Assembly (NCBI RefSeq): GCF_000016425.1
Contig: NC_009380.1
Span: 2,856,144-2,920,143 of the forward strand
From: Salinispora tropica CNB-440
GTDB taxonomy: Bacteria; Actinomycetota; Actinomycetes; Mycobacteriales; Micromonosporaceae
DNA length: 64,000 nucleotides
Reading direction: 5' to 3'
Part shown: one piece after another, positions 1 to 8,777 of the stretch
How the letters are laid out: every line of letters begins with the position of its first letter
Position numbering within the stretch: position 1 is the stretch's first letter
Position numbers and translations under genes: made by a program
Notes under the pieces: generated by a model
What the model saw: the letters and a program-made list of their open reading frames with translations, nothing else
What the model was told of the DNA's origin: nothing
Databases searched by the model: none

Positions 1-25
1 CCGGTTGACGGACGAGGGAGACGAC

Positions 26-958
26 ATGGCCGACGGCCCGCCGGCGGAGACGCCCCCGCCGGCCGTACCCCCCGATCCGAAGCAGCACCCGGAGGCCGCG
101 CCGGACGCCGGGCGGTCTGGCCGCTGGGCCCGGCCGGTGCGGGCGTGTCGACGGGGCGCGGCACGGCTGGCAGCCGTAGCGCGGCGACGGGCCGCCCGGC
201 TGACACCAACGGCCCGACGACTGGCCGCCCGGCTGACACCGGCCACCCGACGACTGTGGCGGTGGCTGCTCACCGTGGCCCGTACCGTCGACACGGCCGC
301 GAAGCAGGGGCCGGCCCCGCCCCCACCGCAGGACCCGATCGAGCGGCGTGAGCCGGCCGGGCCGATCACCGTCTTCGCCCGAGGCTACGTCTTCACCTTC
401 ACCATCCGCGCCGACCTCACCTGGCGGTCGCAGGGACTGCGACCGGACCAGCTGGCCTGGTACGCCCACTACTTCCTGCCACCGGTGACCCAGCGGCTGA
501 CCGGCATCGCCGCCGATCTCGCCCGAAGCGTCGCACCCCACCGGGCCGGCGAGCTGGAAGCGCAGCTTCAGCGGAAGCTCGCCCAGCAGGAACCGTGGTC
601 GTTCGAGCGCGGCGGTCAGACGGTCACCTGCCGTCCGGAGGCCTGGGTGCAGCTCGACGAGCGAGTCCGCCAAACCCTCCAGCCCTACTGGGAACGCGTG
701 ATCGCGCTGGACTGCCGGCACGAGGAGCTGCTACGCCGTGCCCGCTACGCCGAACAGCTCAACCGACGCTGGTCGGCGATCCTCGCCGACCTGCCCGACG
801 CCGATGTCCCGGAAACGGTCCGCGACGGGCTCACCCGCGCCCGGGAGCGGACCCTCTCCGAGCAGCGGGCCGCCGCCCGGTGGAGCGGTGAACTGCTACG
901 CCAACGTCACACCGGCCCGGAGGCCGAAACGGAGCCGGAGCCAGAAGTATCCGGCTAA
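26..958 (+). CDS. Hypothetical actinobacterial protein, Arg/Pro-rich N-terminus
   Basis: No family is recognised. The 310-residue product has a disordered Pro/Ala-rich start, then a very basic Arg/Ala stretch (about residues 35-90) containing an 11-residue tandem repeat. A hydrophilic C-terminal domain (about 110-290) is rich in Trp, Gln and Arg and probably helical. There is no signal peptide or clear membrane segment. The ATG at 26 is preferred over the in-frame TTG at 5 because GAGGGAG lies five bases upstream of it. The gene converges on the ABC permease gene with a 24-bp gap. The basic N-terminus could bind nucleic acid or acidic lipid, but that is only a guess. Confidence 0.7.
   Translation: MADGPPAETPPPAVPPDPKQHPEAAPDAGRSGRWARPVRACRRGAARLAAVARRRAARLTPTARRLAARLTPATRRLWRWLLTVARTVDTAAKQGPAPPPPQDPIERREPAGPITVFARGYVFTFTIRADLTWRSQGLRPDQLAWYAHYFLPPVTQRLTGIAADLARSVAPHRAGELEAQLQRKLAQQEPWSFERGGQTVTCRPEAWVQLDERVRQTLQPYWERVIALDCRHEELLRRARYAEQLNRRWSAILADLPDADVPETVRDGLTRARERTLSEQRAAARWSGELLRQRHTGPEAETEPEPEVSG
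185..250 (+). repeat. Two 33-bp tandem units inside the first CDS
   Basis: Units 185-217 and 218-250 differ at only a few bases, and a third copy starts at 251 but diverges. The 33-bp length keeps the reading frame and encodes an 11-residue repeat of the type RRAARLTPTAR / RLAARLTPATR, giving a positively charged, probably helical stretch. Confidence 0.7.
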
Positions 959-982
959 CGCCCGGACCCGACCGGCGGCGGC

Positions 983-2605
983 TCAGCTGGGGACGTCGCG
1001 GCGGCGGAAGCCGACCAGCCCGGCGCCGAACAGCACACCGGCCACGGCGGTGAGCAGCACAAGCGGCAACACGGTCACCTCGACCGCCGGCACCGACGGC
1101 ACATGGGTGTACGGCGAGAGGTTGAGCACCACCTGCGGCAGGTCGAGCACCGCGCCGAGCTGACCCATGAGCAAGAACCCAATCAGCACCGCCCAGGACA
1201 GCGGCACCGACCACCGCGGGGTCAGCCCGATCAGCGCGGTCACCAAGCTCGCCACCACCAGCAACGCCGGTAGCTGCAGCAGCCCGGCCCCGCCCAGGTG
1301 ACGTGCCTGCCCGACCGGATCGCCGGCCGCGAGTCCGTAGCCGAGGCCGGTCGCGATCCCGGCCAGCAGCACGAGGACCGCCGCACCCAGGACCGTGCCC
1401 ACCACCTGGGTCGCCAGCCAACGAACTCGGCTCACCGCGGTCGCGAGCACCGCCTCCAGAACACCGTCCGACTCGTCGGCGCGGGTCCGCAGCAATGCCT
1501 GCACCACGTACGCGCCGATGGCCAACGCGAACAGCCCCAGCATCGCGGCGAGGAACGCGTCGACCAGGTCGTCGGCCCCGCCCCCCATTTCGGCGATCAG
1601 GTCGGCGGCGGTCGGATTCTCGGCGATCACGTCCTTGACCTCGTCCGCGGCGAAGCCCATCGAGATCCCGAGGATCACCACCGCCACCGACCAGCCGACC
1701 AGGGAGCCGCGGTGCAGCCGCCAGAACAGTCCGGCCGGGCTGAGCATGCCGGCGGCGGCACGGGCCGGCCCCCGCGGGGCGCTGAACAGCCCGGCCCCGA
1801 GGTCCCGCCTACCGGCAAGACCGAACGCGGCCAGCGTGGCGCCGACCAGCAACACGACCGGCAGGCCCAGGACCCACCACCGCTCAGCATCGAACGCGCG
1901 TACCTGAGTGCCCCAGCCAAGCGGGGAGAGCCAGGACGGCCATGCGCTCACCAGTTGCAGGCCGTCCCGTTCGCCGAGAACATCTCCGGCAGCGCGGAGC
2001 AGGAACGCCACCCCCACGGTGGCGGCCGCGAGCGCGTTCGCACCTCGGGAGGTCACCGTGAGCTGGGCGGCGACGGCGGCGACGGCGGTGAAGGCGACGC
2101 CGACCCCACCGATCGCCCCGCCGGCAGCAAGGGACCCGGCCAGCGGCAGACCGGCGGCCGCGAAGGCCAGCCCGAGGAGTAGGCCGGCGGCCACGTTCGC
2201 CCCGACGACAACAAGCAACGCGGCGGTGAGCAACGCGTGCCGACCGACGACGGCCGCACCGAGCAGCTCCGCCCGGCCGGTCTCCTCGTTCTGCCGGGTG
2301 TGCCGGACGACGGCGAACGTGCTGACCAGGGCGGCGAGCAGGGCTAACGTCAGGTATGCCTCGACAATGACGATCGAGCCCAGGTCGGCGTTGAAGATCG
2401 GCCCGTTGAAGGCGCGCGCCACCACGCTGGTGAGTGCGGTCTCGGCATAGCCGAGGCGAGCGGCCTCGTCGGGGTAGAACTCGATGACGCTACCGGCGAG
2501 GGCGTACCCGAGCAGCGGCGTACCGAGCACCCAGGCCCCGAGTTTGATCCGGTCACGGCGCAGAACGAGCCGGGCCAGTCGGCCGGTGCCGGTGACTGCG
2601 CTCAC
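983..2605 (-). CDS. ABC-2 type exporter permease (polyketide-antibiotic exporter type)
   Basis: This 540-residue integral membrane protein has about twelve hydrophobic segments in two similar halves. Each half begins with a basic W/R-rich cytoplasmic stretch (near residues 14-20 and 300), as in TnrB3/COG3559 permeases that export polyketide or macrolide antibiotics. The GTG start at 2605 overlaps the stop of the ATPase gene by four bases, so the two are translationally coupled. Its substrate is unknown. A second cassette at 47262-49828 is clearly paralogous. The family is read from sequence; drug export is inferred from family members. Confidence 0.88.
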   Translation of the reverse strand: MSAVTGTGRLARLVLRRDRIKLGAWVLGTPLLGYALAGSVIEFYPDEAARLGYAETALTSVVARAFNGPIFNADLGSIVIVEAYLTLALLAALVSTFAVVRHTRQNEETGRAELLGAAVVGRHALLTAALLVVVGANVAAGLLLGLAFAAAGLPLAGSLAAGGAIGGVGVAFTAVAAVAAQLTVTSRGANALAAATVGVAFLLRAAGDVLGERDGLQLVSAWPSWLSPLGWGTQVRAFDAERWWVLGLPVVLLVGATLAAFGLAGRRDLGAGLFSAPRGPARAAAGMLSPAGLFWRLHRGSLVGWSVAVVILGISMGFAADEVKDVIAENPTAADLIAEMGGGADDLVDAFLAAMLGLFALAIGAYVVQALLRTRADESDGVLEAVLATAVSRVRWLATQVVGTVLGAAVLVLLAGIATGLGYGLAAGDPVGQARHLGGAGLLQLPALLVVASLVTALIGLTPRWSVPLSWAVLIGFLLMGQLGAVLDLPQVVLNLSPYTHVPSVPAVEVTVLPLVLLTAVAGVLFGAGLVGFRRRDVPS

Positions 2606-3528
2606 TGGGCCCGCTCCGCCCCGCTGTCGGCGGCGGCCGGGCCGTCGTCGGCCCCGTCGTAGTGCCGCAGGAACAGTTCCTCCACGGTGGGCGGTGCGCT
2701 CATCAACGCCCGGACCTCGAAGCGGATCAGGTGGGCGAGCAGCGCGTCGAGGTGCTCCGGCTCAACCTCCAACCGGACCCGGCCGTCAACGGCCCGGACC
2801 TCGTGCACGCCGGGCAGCTCCGCGACTCCGGTCAGCGGACGCACCGTCTCGACGGTGACCGTGGTGCGGGCGAGGTGCCGCAGATCGCTCAGGGAACCGG
2901 ACTCGACGGTACGGCCGGCGCGGATGATGCTGACCCGGTCGCAGAGCGCCTCCACCTCGGCGAGCACGTGACTGGAAAGCAGCACCGTGGCGCCGTTGCC
3001 GGTGAGCCGCCGTACCTCTTCCTGGAACACCGCCTCCATCAGCGGGTCGAGCCCGGAGGTGGGTTCGTCGAGCACGTACAGCTCAACGTCGGAGGCGAAG
3101 GCGGCGACGATCGCGACCTTCTGCCGGTTGCCCTTGGAGTAGGCCCGGCACTTCTTGGTCGGATCGAGGTCGAAGCGTTCCAGCAGCTCGTCCCGACGAC
3201 GGTGGTTCAGGCCACCGCGCAGCGCTCCGAACAGGTCGATCGCCTCCCCGCCGGAGAGGTTGGGCCACAGGTTCACGTCGCCCGGCACGTAGGCGAGTCG
3301 GCGGTGCAGCGCCACCGCGTCGCGCCACGGGTCACCATCGAGCAGCCGGACATTGCCGGCGTCACTGCGCAGCAGCCCGAGCAGGACGCGGATGGTGGTG
3401 GACTTTCCGGAGCCGTTGGGCCCGAGGAAGCCGTGCACCTCCCCCGCCTCCACCTGTAGGTCGAGCCCGTCAAGCGCGCGGACCGAACCGAATCTCTTCA
3501 CCAGTCCGTCGATTGCGATAACGGGCAT
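2602..3528 (-). CDS. ABC exporter ATP-binding protein
   Basis: This is a 308-residue ATPase of the drug-exporter (DrrA/TnrB2-like) class, partner of the downstream permease. Walker [10 protein letters not shown] lies at residues 36-44 and Walker B ends in [10 protein letters not shown]. The signature region reads YSKGNRQK rather than LSGGQ, which is typical of this subfamily. The C-terminal extension (about 215-308) is the usual exporter accessory domain. The ATG at 3528 is chosen because GGAGG sits six bases upstream; the open frame continues further but lacks family similarity. It is the first gene of a two-gene minus-strand operon divergent from the amidotransferase gene. Confidence 0.9.
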   Translation of the reverse strand: MPVIAIDGLVKRFGSVRALDGLDLQVEAGEVHGFLGPNGSGKSTTIRVLLGLLRSDAGNVRLLDGDPWRDAVALHRRLAYVPGDVNLWPNLSGGEAIDLFGALRGGLNHRRRDELLERFDLDPTKKCRAYSKGNRQKVAIVAAFASDVELYVLDEPTSGLDPLMEAVFQEEVRRLTGNGATVLLSSHVLAEVEALCDRVSIIRAGRTVESGSLSDLRHLARTTVTVETVRPLTGVAELPGVHEVRAVDGRVRLEVEPEHLDALLAHLIRFEVRALMSAPPTVEELFLRHYDGADDGPAAADSGAERAQ

Positions 3529-3886
3529 GTGACCTCCTGCTGCCGTCAGTTCGCGCCGGTCGCGCGCGTCGAGTCCCACCTGATGAACAGGTCGATACCA
3601 CCCTAGGGGTCCCGCGCAACGCCAAACCGGTCTCGGGTTCGTCCTCGAGACCTGGTCCGACCATGGAGCGCTGGTCGCCGGCTCGGCCACGACGCCGATG
3701 CTGGCCCCACCCGGGCTGGGTTTGAGCGACCCGACCAGCGGGTACCCGGCGCACCCGTCCGCGGGACGGGGCCCGGGCCACGCCCGGTGGCCAGGTGAGA
3801 CGGTGCGACGGGACGGTGGCCATGGGATCGACGCTCATCCGCCGGACCGCCCGGACCGCCGGACAGCGGCCGGAAGGGCACTGAGC
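3529..3886. other. 358-bp divergent intergenic region, no gene seen
   Basis: This lies between the exporter ATPase (minus) and the amidotransferase (plus) and must carry both promoters. I see only the two ribosome binding sites (GGAGG at 3532-3536 read on minus, GGAAGGG before 3887). There is no convincing operator palindrome. Confidence 0.5.
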
Positions 3887-5668
3887 GTGTGCGGCATCAG
3901 CGGGGAAGCACGTTTCGACGGGTCGAGGCCGGACACCGACGCGGTGATCCGGATGAGCCAGGCGATGGAGTCCCGCGGCCCGGACGACACCGGCCACTGG
4001 ACGGACGGCTGGGTAGCCCTCGGGCATCGCCGGCTCACCATCATCGACCTCTCCGACGCCGGCGCGCAGCCAATGGTGCGCGAGGACCTCGGACTAGCAC
4101 TGGTCTTCAACGGGTGTATCTACAACTACCCGCAGTTGCGCGAGGAGCTCCGAACCGCCGGGCACACCTTCCGCTCCACCAGTGACACCGAGGTCATCCT
4201 GGTGGCGTACGCCGAGTGGGGGGAGGCCTTCGTCGACCACCTGGTCGGCATGTTCGCAATCGGGCTGGTCGACCGGACCCGCCGGCGGCTGGTACTGGCC
4301 CGCGACCGGCTCGGCATCAAGCCGCTCTACCTGGCTGAGTCCCACGGCCGGCTGCGCTTCGCCTCAACCCTGCCCGCGCTACTGCACGGCGGCGACGTGG
4401 ACACCGACATCGACCCGGTTGCCCTGCACCACTACCTCTCCTGGCATTCGATCGTGCCGGCGCCACGGACCGTGCTGCGCGGCGTCCGGAAGCTGCCCCC
4501 GGCGACGCTGCGGGTGGTCGAGGCAGACGGGCGCAGCCGCGAACACGTCTACTGGCAGCCGGAGTACGCGCGCGACCCCGCGCACGCCGGCCGGGATGCC
4601 CGGGACTGGCAAGCAGCGGTCGGAGACGCCCTGCGCACAGCGGTACGCCGGCGGCTGGTGGCGGACGTCCCGGTCGGGGTTCTGCTCTCCGGTGGCCTGG
4701 ACTCTAGTCTCATCGTGGCCCTGCTCGCCGAGGCGGGCCAACACCACCTGCAAACGTTCAGCATCGGATTCGACGGCCGGGGCGACGAGGCCGGCGACGA
4801 GTTCCACTACTCCGACCAGGTGGCCCGTGCCTTCGGCACCGACCACCGGCGGATCCAGCTCGCCGACAACGACCTCCTGCCGGCCGTACGGGCCACGGTC
4901 GCCGCGATGACCGAGCCGATGGGCAGCCACGACGTGGTGGCCTTCCACCTGCTGAGCGAACAGGTGGCCAAGCACGTCAAGGTGGCCCAGTCAGGGCAGG
5001 GCGCCGACGAGGTGTTCGCCGGGTACGGCTACCACCAGCCGCTAGCGGTGGTGCCCCGGGACGGTGCGGCGGAGGTGTTCGCCGGGGCCTTCTTCGACCG
5101 CGACCACGCCGAGCTGTCCCGGGTTGTTGGTCCGGCGTACGCCCATGACCGGGATGTCAGCCGGGAACTGCTCGTCGCCGAGTTGGCCGTGCCCGGTGCG
5201 GAGACCGCACTGGACGCGGTGCTGCGCCTGGACACCCACCGGATGCTCCCCGACGACCCGGTCAAGCGGGTGGACAGCATGTCCATGGCGTGGGGGCTGG
5301 AGGTTCGCACCCCCTTTCTGGACCAGGACCTGGTTGCACTCGCCGCGGCCTGTCCGCCCGAGCACAAGGTGGCGCAGGGCGGTAAGGGAGTGCTCAAGGA
5401 GATCGCCCGGGAGGTGCTACCGGCCGAGGTGATCGACCGGCCGAAGGGGTACTTTCCGGTGCCGGCGCTGCGCAACGTCTCCGGACGGGTGCGGGACCTG
5501 GTGCTCGACGCGCTGCGGGCACCAGCCGCCCAGGAGCGGGGGCTGTTTCAGCCCGAGTACGTCGACGAACTACTCGCCGACCCCGCGGTGACGCAGGCCG
5601 CGGCCGGCAGCAACAAGCTGTGGCAGCTCGGACTGCTGGAGCTGTGGCTTCAGACGCACCATCGGTAG
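3887..5668 (+). CDS. asnO: N-acetylglutaminylglutamine-type amidotransferase (asparagine synthase family)
   Basis: This glutamine-hydrolysing amidotransferase has 593 residues. It starts GTG-TGC, which places the N-terminal nucleophile Cys at position 2 (MCGISGEARFDG). The class II glutaminase domain is followed by the synthetase domain with PP-loop SGGLDSS at residues 268-274. The opening GEARFDG and the tail KLWQLGLLELWLQTH are, from memory, typical of the TIGR03104 family that makes the osmolyte N-acetylglutaminylglutamine amide, rather than ordinary AsnB. The usual partner (GNAT/ATP-grasp synthetase) is absent nearby. GGAAGGG precedes the start. A plain asparagine synthase role is the alternative. 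Confidence 0.8.
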   Translation: MCGISGEARFDGSRPDTDAVIRMSQAMESRGPDDTGHWTDGWVALGHRRLTIIDLSDAGAQPMVREDLGLALVFNGCIYNYPQLREELRTAGHTFRSTSDTEVILVAYAEWGEAFVDHLVGMFAIGLVDRTRRRLVLARDRLGIKPLYLAESHGRLRFASTLPALLHGGDVDTDIDPVALHHYLSWHSIVPAPRTVLRGVRKLPPATLRVVEADGRSREHVYWQPEYARDPAHAGRDARDWQAAVGDALRTAVRRRLVADVPVGVLLSGGLDSSLIVALLAEAGQHHLQTFSIGFDGRGDEAGDEFHYSDQVARAFGTDHRRIQLADNDLLPAVRATVAAMTEPMGSHDVVAFHLLSEQVAKHVKVAQSGQGADEVFAGYGYHQPLAVVPRDGAAEVFAGAFFDRDHAELSRVVGPAYAHDRDVSRELLVAELAVPGAETALDAVLRLDTHRMLPDDPVKRVDSMSMAWGLEVRTPFLDQDLVALAAACPPEHKVAQGGKGVLKEIAREVLPAEVIDRPKGYFPVPALRNVSGRVRDLVLDALRAPAAQERGLFQPEYVDELLADPAVTQAAAGSNKLWQLGLLELWLQTHHR

Positions 5669-5690
5669 GGCAGCGGGACGCACCATCGGT
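5653..5690 (+). repeat. 14-bp direct repeat at the amidotransferase stop
   Basis: GACGCACCATCGGT occurs at 5653-5666 and again at 5677-5690. The first copy carries the last sense codons and the first base of the TAG stop; the second lies just downstream. It looks like a small local duplication. Confidence 0.7.
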
Positions 5691-5712
5691 TAGGCAGGTG
5701 GCGCTGCCCAGC

Positions 5713-6849
5713 TCACGCCGGGACGGGGCGGGTCTGTGCGGCCAGGTGGGCCAACACGGCGCGGACATCGCAGCCGGTCCGCTCCAGGATCCGGCGCTGC
5801 CGTGCGGCGCCGGTGCCCTCGTCCCGGAGCCGAGCTAGCTGGTCGAGCACGTACGCCCGGTCGCCCTGGCGTTCCAGGGCGGGCGCGACGAGGGCGAACA
5901 ACTCGTCCACCAGATCCCATGCCGGCCGGGCGTGCCCGGTACGCAGATCAACGAGGTCACCGTCGAGCCCGTCGTGGGCAGCTCGCCAGTGGGCAGCGGA
6001 GACCAGGCAGCCACGGATCCGGGTCGCGCGGGCACCGTCACGCACATCTGCGGCGAGGGTCGCGACGAGGGCTCGCACCAGCGCGGCCACCAGCACCGTG
6101 TCGTCAACGGTGGGACAGACGTCGCCAACCCGAATCTCGACTGTGGGAAACGCGGCGGAGGGCCGGACATACCAGTAGACCATCCCGGCGTCGAGCATGA
6201 TCCCCGCCTTGATCAGATCCGCCACCGTGGCGTCGTAGTCGGCGGCCGAGTCGAAGTACGGGGTGGGTCCGATACTCGGCCAACGCTCCAGCTGCATCGC
6301 CCGCCAGCTCGCGTGTCCGGTGTCCTGGCCGTCGTGCAGCGGCGAGTTGGCGGTGATGGCCTGCACGACCGGCAACCACGGGCGCAGGTGATTGCAGACC
6401 TGGACCGCCAGTTCCCGGTCCGGCAGGCCGACGTGCACGTGGCAGCCGCAGACCGCCGGGTCGTGCGCGACCGGTCCGAACCGCCGGGACATCGCGTGGT
6501 AACGGGGTTCGTCCGGTACGGTCCGGTGCGTCTCGTTCACCGGCGTCGCTCCCACCGCGACGAGGTGGGCACCCGCGGACTCGGCCGCCTCGGCGGCGGC
6601 GGTGCGCAACGCCACCAGGTGCCGCCGTAGTTCCGCCAGGTCGGATACGACTGGCGTGACCATCTCGACCATGCTGTGTCGAAACTCCCGCCGGCTCTGT
6701 TCGTAGGCGGTGCCGGACAACCCGTCGAGCACCCGAGCCGCAACCGGCATGCTCTCCCCGGTATCGGAGTCCAACAGCAGAAACTCCTCCTCGACCCCGA
6801 GGGTGAGGGTGTCCAGGTCAGGAGGGTCGGTGGCCGGACGGTACGTCAT
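5713..6849 (-). CDS. Carboxylate-amine ligase (glutamate-cysteine ligase family 2, YbdK-like)
   Basis: This 378-residue protein matches the usual length of YbdK/GCS2 ligases, which join the gamma-carboxyl of glutamate to an amine using ATP. The N-terminus has the family motif LTLGVEEEFLLLD (about residues 15-27). CGCHVHVGLPDRE is near residue 135 and the TANSPL motif near 170. There is no signal peptide, so it is cytoplasmic. It converges on the amidotransferase gene with a 44-bp gap. The substrate is unknown; it is not obviously EgtA, because no other ergothioneine genes are nearby. Confidence 0.85.
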   Translation of the reverse strand: MTYRPATDPPDLDTLTLGVEEEFLLLDSDTGESMPVAARVLDGLSGTAYEQSRREFRHSMVEMVTPVVSDLAELRRHLVALRTAAAEAAESAGAHLVAVGATPVNETHRTVPDEPRYHAMSRRFGPVAHDPAVCGCHVHVGLPDRELAVQVCNHLRPWLPVVQAITANSPLHDGQDTGHASWRAMQLERWPSIGPTPYFDSAADYDATVADLIKAGIMLDAGMVYWYVRPSAAFPTVEIRVGDVCPTVDDTVLVAALVRALVATLAADVRDGARATRIRGCLVSAAHWRAAHDGLDGDLVDLRTGHARPAWDLVDELFALVAPALERQGDRAYVLDQLARLRDEGTGAARQRRILERTGCDVRAVLAHLAAQTRPVPA

Positions 6850-6915
6850 AGCGATCGGCGTCCGTTCGTCGGGCGGCGCGCGAGACGCCGCGTTGCCGGG
6901 GTGCCGCGGAGACGA

Positions 6916-6939
6916 TTTCCCGGCCGACGGGGCGGGAAA
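6916..6939 (-). terminator. Possible terminator after zur
   Basis: TTTCCCG and CGGGAAA arms (6916-6922, 6933-6939) flank a 10-nt loop, 30 bp beyond the zur stop codon on the minus strand. There is no U-tract, so this is weak. Confidence 0.35.
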
Positions 6940-6968
6940 CGCCCCGGCTGGTGGCAGCCGTCAGAGGT

Positions 6969-7391
6969 TCAGGACGCGGCGCAGGCAGCGCAGTTGCCGA
7001 AGATCTCCAGAGTGTGCCCGACATCGGTGAAGCCGTGCTCGGCCGCCACCTGGTTGGCCCACCGTTCGACCGCCGGGCCGGCCACCTCCACGGTCCGCCC
7101 GCAGGACCGGCAGACCAGGTGGTGGTGGTGACGGCTCTGGCTGCACTGGCGGAAGAGCTGTTCGCCCCCGGGCAGCCGGGTGGAGTCGATCTCACCGGCT
7201 TCGACCAGGAGTTGGAGGGTCCGGTAGACGGTGGTCAGGCCCACCCGGGCGTCGCGGTCGCAGAGCATCCGGTGCAGTTGCTGCGCCGTGTGGAACCCGT
7301 CAACCTCCCCGAGCAGCGCGAGCACCTCGGCACGCTGCCGGGTGTTCCGGGTTGCCTTCGAAATCGTCTGCGGCACCGTACTCCCTACCAT
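6969..7391 (-). CDS. zur: Fur-family regulator, Zur-like
   Basis: This is a 140-residue winged-helix metalloregulator. The DNA-binding half contains the Fur-type helix TTVYRTLQLL. The metal half has SRHHHHLVCRSCGRTVEV and ends with IFGNCAAC, giving two CxxC pairs for structural zinc and the His-rich sensing loop. The stretch from HHHHLVC to the C-terminus resembles actinobacterial Zur more than FurA or CatR. The ATG at 7391 gives a Zur-like length; an in-frame ATG at 7427 is an alternative and neither has a strong ribosome binding site. It is divergent from the molybdate operon. Confidence 0.85.
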   Translation of the reverse strand: MVGSTVPQTISKATRNTRQRAEVLALLGEVDGFHTAQQLHRMLCDRDARVGLTTVYRTLQLLVEAGEIDSTRLPGGEQLFRQCSQSRHHHHLVCRSCGRTVEVAGPAVERWANQVAAEHGFTDVGHTLEIFGNCAACAAS

Positions 7392-7499
7392 CTCGCGTGT
7401 GTTGATCGCCGGATGCTGCTCCGGCATACCACCATTATGCGCCGTCGGGTCGGAGCCGGCCCACGGCGTCCCACCACAGCACCGGAGCCAGGCTTTGCG

Positions 7500-7533
7500 A
7501 TTGCAAGAGGATATGACTCCAGGCCCTTGCAAT
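7500..7533. promoter_or_regulatory. Inverted repeat with two TTGCAA half-sites, candidate operator
   Basis: ATTGCAAG (7500-7507) and CTTGCAAT (7526-7533) form perfect 8-bp inverted arms about 26 bp centre to centre. They lie between the divergent zur and HTH-Mop genes. TTGCAA-type elements are associated with some actinobacterial Fur-family regulators, but this does not resemble the canonical AT-rich Zur box. The binding protein is unknown. Confidence 0.45.
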
Positions 7534-7587
7534 TGCCGGAGTTGAGTAGGGGCAAAAGCTCTCGGATGCAGACGGTAGGGTGACCGG

Positions 7588-8013
7588 GTGACAAGGTTCC
7601 GAATCGGGGAGGCGGCCGAGCTGCTCGGGGTGAGCGCCGACACCGTCCGCCGCTGGATCGACGCCGGACGCATTCGAGCCGAGCGTGACGAGCACGGACA
7701 CCGCGCCGTGGACGGGGTTGATCTGGCGGCGTTCGCCCGCGCGCAGGCGGCCGAGCGCGACGAGCGGTCCGACGCCTCGTCGGCCCGCAACCGACTCCGC
7801 GGCATCGTCGTCGGCGTCGTCCGGGACACCGTGATGGCCCAGGTCGACATCCAGGCCGGCCCGTTCCGAGTCGTCTCCCTGATGAGCCGGGAGGCCGTCG
7901 ACGAGTTGGACCTGCGGGTCGGCTCGCTGGCCGTCGCCGTGATCAAGTCGACGAACGTGCTAGTCGAACGGGCCACGCCCCCGGCCGGCACCCGGGGAAG
8001 GCCGGCATCGTGA
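7588..8013 (+). CDS. HTH-Mop (TOBE) molybdate-binding regulator
   Basis: The 141-residue product combines an N-terminal MerR/excisionase-type helix-turn-helix (FRIGEAAELLGVSADTVRRW, residues 3-22) with a C-terminal Mop/TOBE domain from about residue 68. Mop domains bind molybdate, so the protein probably senses molybdate and controls the downstream modABC genes. It starts at GTG 7588 and its stop overlaps the modA start (GTGA), making it the first gene of the transporter operon. It is read from sequence as a ModE-like regulator; actual DNA targets are inferred. Confidence 0.88.
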   Translation: MTRFRIGEAAELLGVSADTVRRWIDAGRIRAERDEHGHRAVDGVDLAAFARAQAAERDERSDASSARNRLRGIVVGVVRDTVMAQVDIQAGPFRVVSLMSREAVDELDLRVGSLAVAVIKSTNVLVERATPPAGTRGRPAS

Positions 8014-8777
8014 AGGCGGGCACCTCGATCGCGGCCGGCGCCGTCGCGCTGGTCCTGGCCGGCTGCGGCGCCCCGGGCGGCGAAGCCGGCGGCGGTGGCG
8101 TGACCGGCCCGGTGACCGTCTTCGCCGCCGCGTCACTCGCCGCGACGTTCGACCGGATCGGGCGCGACTTCGAGGCAGCCCACCCGGGTAGCACCGTCGT
8201 GTTCAACTTCGCCGGCAGCTCCGCCCTCGCCACCCAGATCACCGCAGGGGCCCCGGCAGATGTCTTCGCCTCGGCCGCCCCGCAGCACCTGGCCGCCGTC
8301 ACCACAGCCGACGGCGCGGCCGACACCCCGGCCGTCTTCGTCCGTAATCAGCTCGTCATCGCGGTCGCCGCCGGCAACCCCGCAGGCGTGCGGAGCCTGG
8401 GTGACCTGACCCGGCCTGGGCTCAAGGTGGCGCTCTGCGCCGAGCAGGTGCCCTGTGGGTCAGCGGCCCTCAGGGCGCTCGACACCGCCGGAGTCGCGCT
8501 GACCCCGGTCACTCTGGAGGCGGACGTTCGGGGGGCCCTGGCCAAGGTCCGGCTGGGTGAGGTGGACGCCGCCCTCGTCTACCGCACCGATACCCGGGCC
8601 GCCGCGCCGGACGTGGCGGCCGTGGAGTTCCCCGAGTCCGCCCAGGCCGTCAACGACTACCCGATCGCCGTGTTGGCCGACGCGCCGAACCCGACCGCGG
8701 CCCACGCCTTCGTGGCCCACGTCCGGTCCGCCCAGTCGCGGGCGGTGCTCACCGAGGCCGGGTTCCAGGCGCCATGA
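8010..8777 (+). CDS. modA: Molybdate ABC transporter substrate-binding lipoprotein
   Basis: This is a 255-residue periplasmic-type binding protein. A short signal peptide ends in the lipobox LAGC, so the mature protein is lipid-anchored outside the membrane. The start of the mature domain (VTVFAAASLAATFDRIG) is the classical ModA opening, whose early Ser residues ligate the oxyanion. GSSALATQI and the later VYRTD region also fit ModA. GTG 8010 overlaps the preceding stop by four bases and the gene overlaps modB by four bases. Tungstate uptake is the main alternative to molybdate. Confidence 0.92.
   Translation: MKAGTSIAAGAVALVLAGCGAPGGEAGGGGVTGPVTVFAAASLAATFDRIGRDFEAAHPGSTVVFNFAGSSALATQITAGAPADVFASAAPQHLAAVTTADGAADTPAVFVRNQLVIAVAAGNPAGVRSLGDLTRPGLKVALCAEQVPCGSAALRALDTAGVALTPVTLEADVRGALAKVRLGEVDAALVYRTDTRAAAPDVAAVEFPESAQAVNDYPIAVLADAPNPTAAHAFVAHVRSAQSRAVLTEAGFQAP

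Noticed and set aside
1298..2182. 294-codon plus-strand frame antisense to the ABC permease
   Set aside because: Gln/Arg/Gly-rich shadow typical of high-GC antisense frames; the permease on the other strand is clear.
5713..6849. EgtA (ergothioneine) assignment for the carboxylate-amine ligase
   Set aside because: No egtB, egtC or egtD nearby, and the length and motifs fit YbdK-type ligases equally well.
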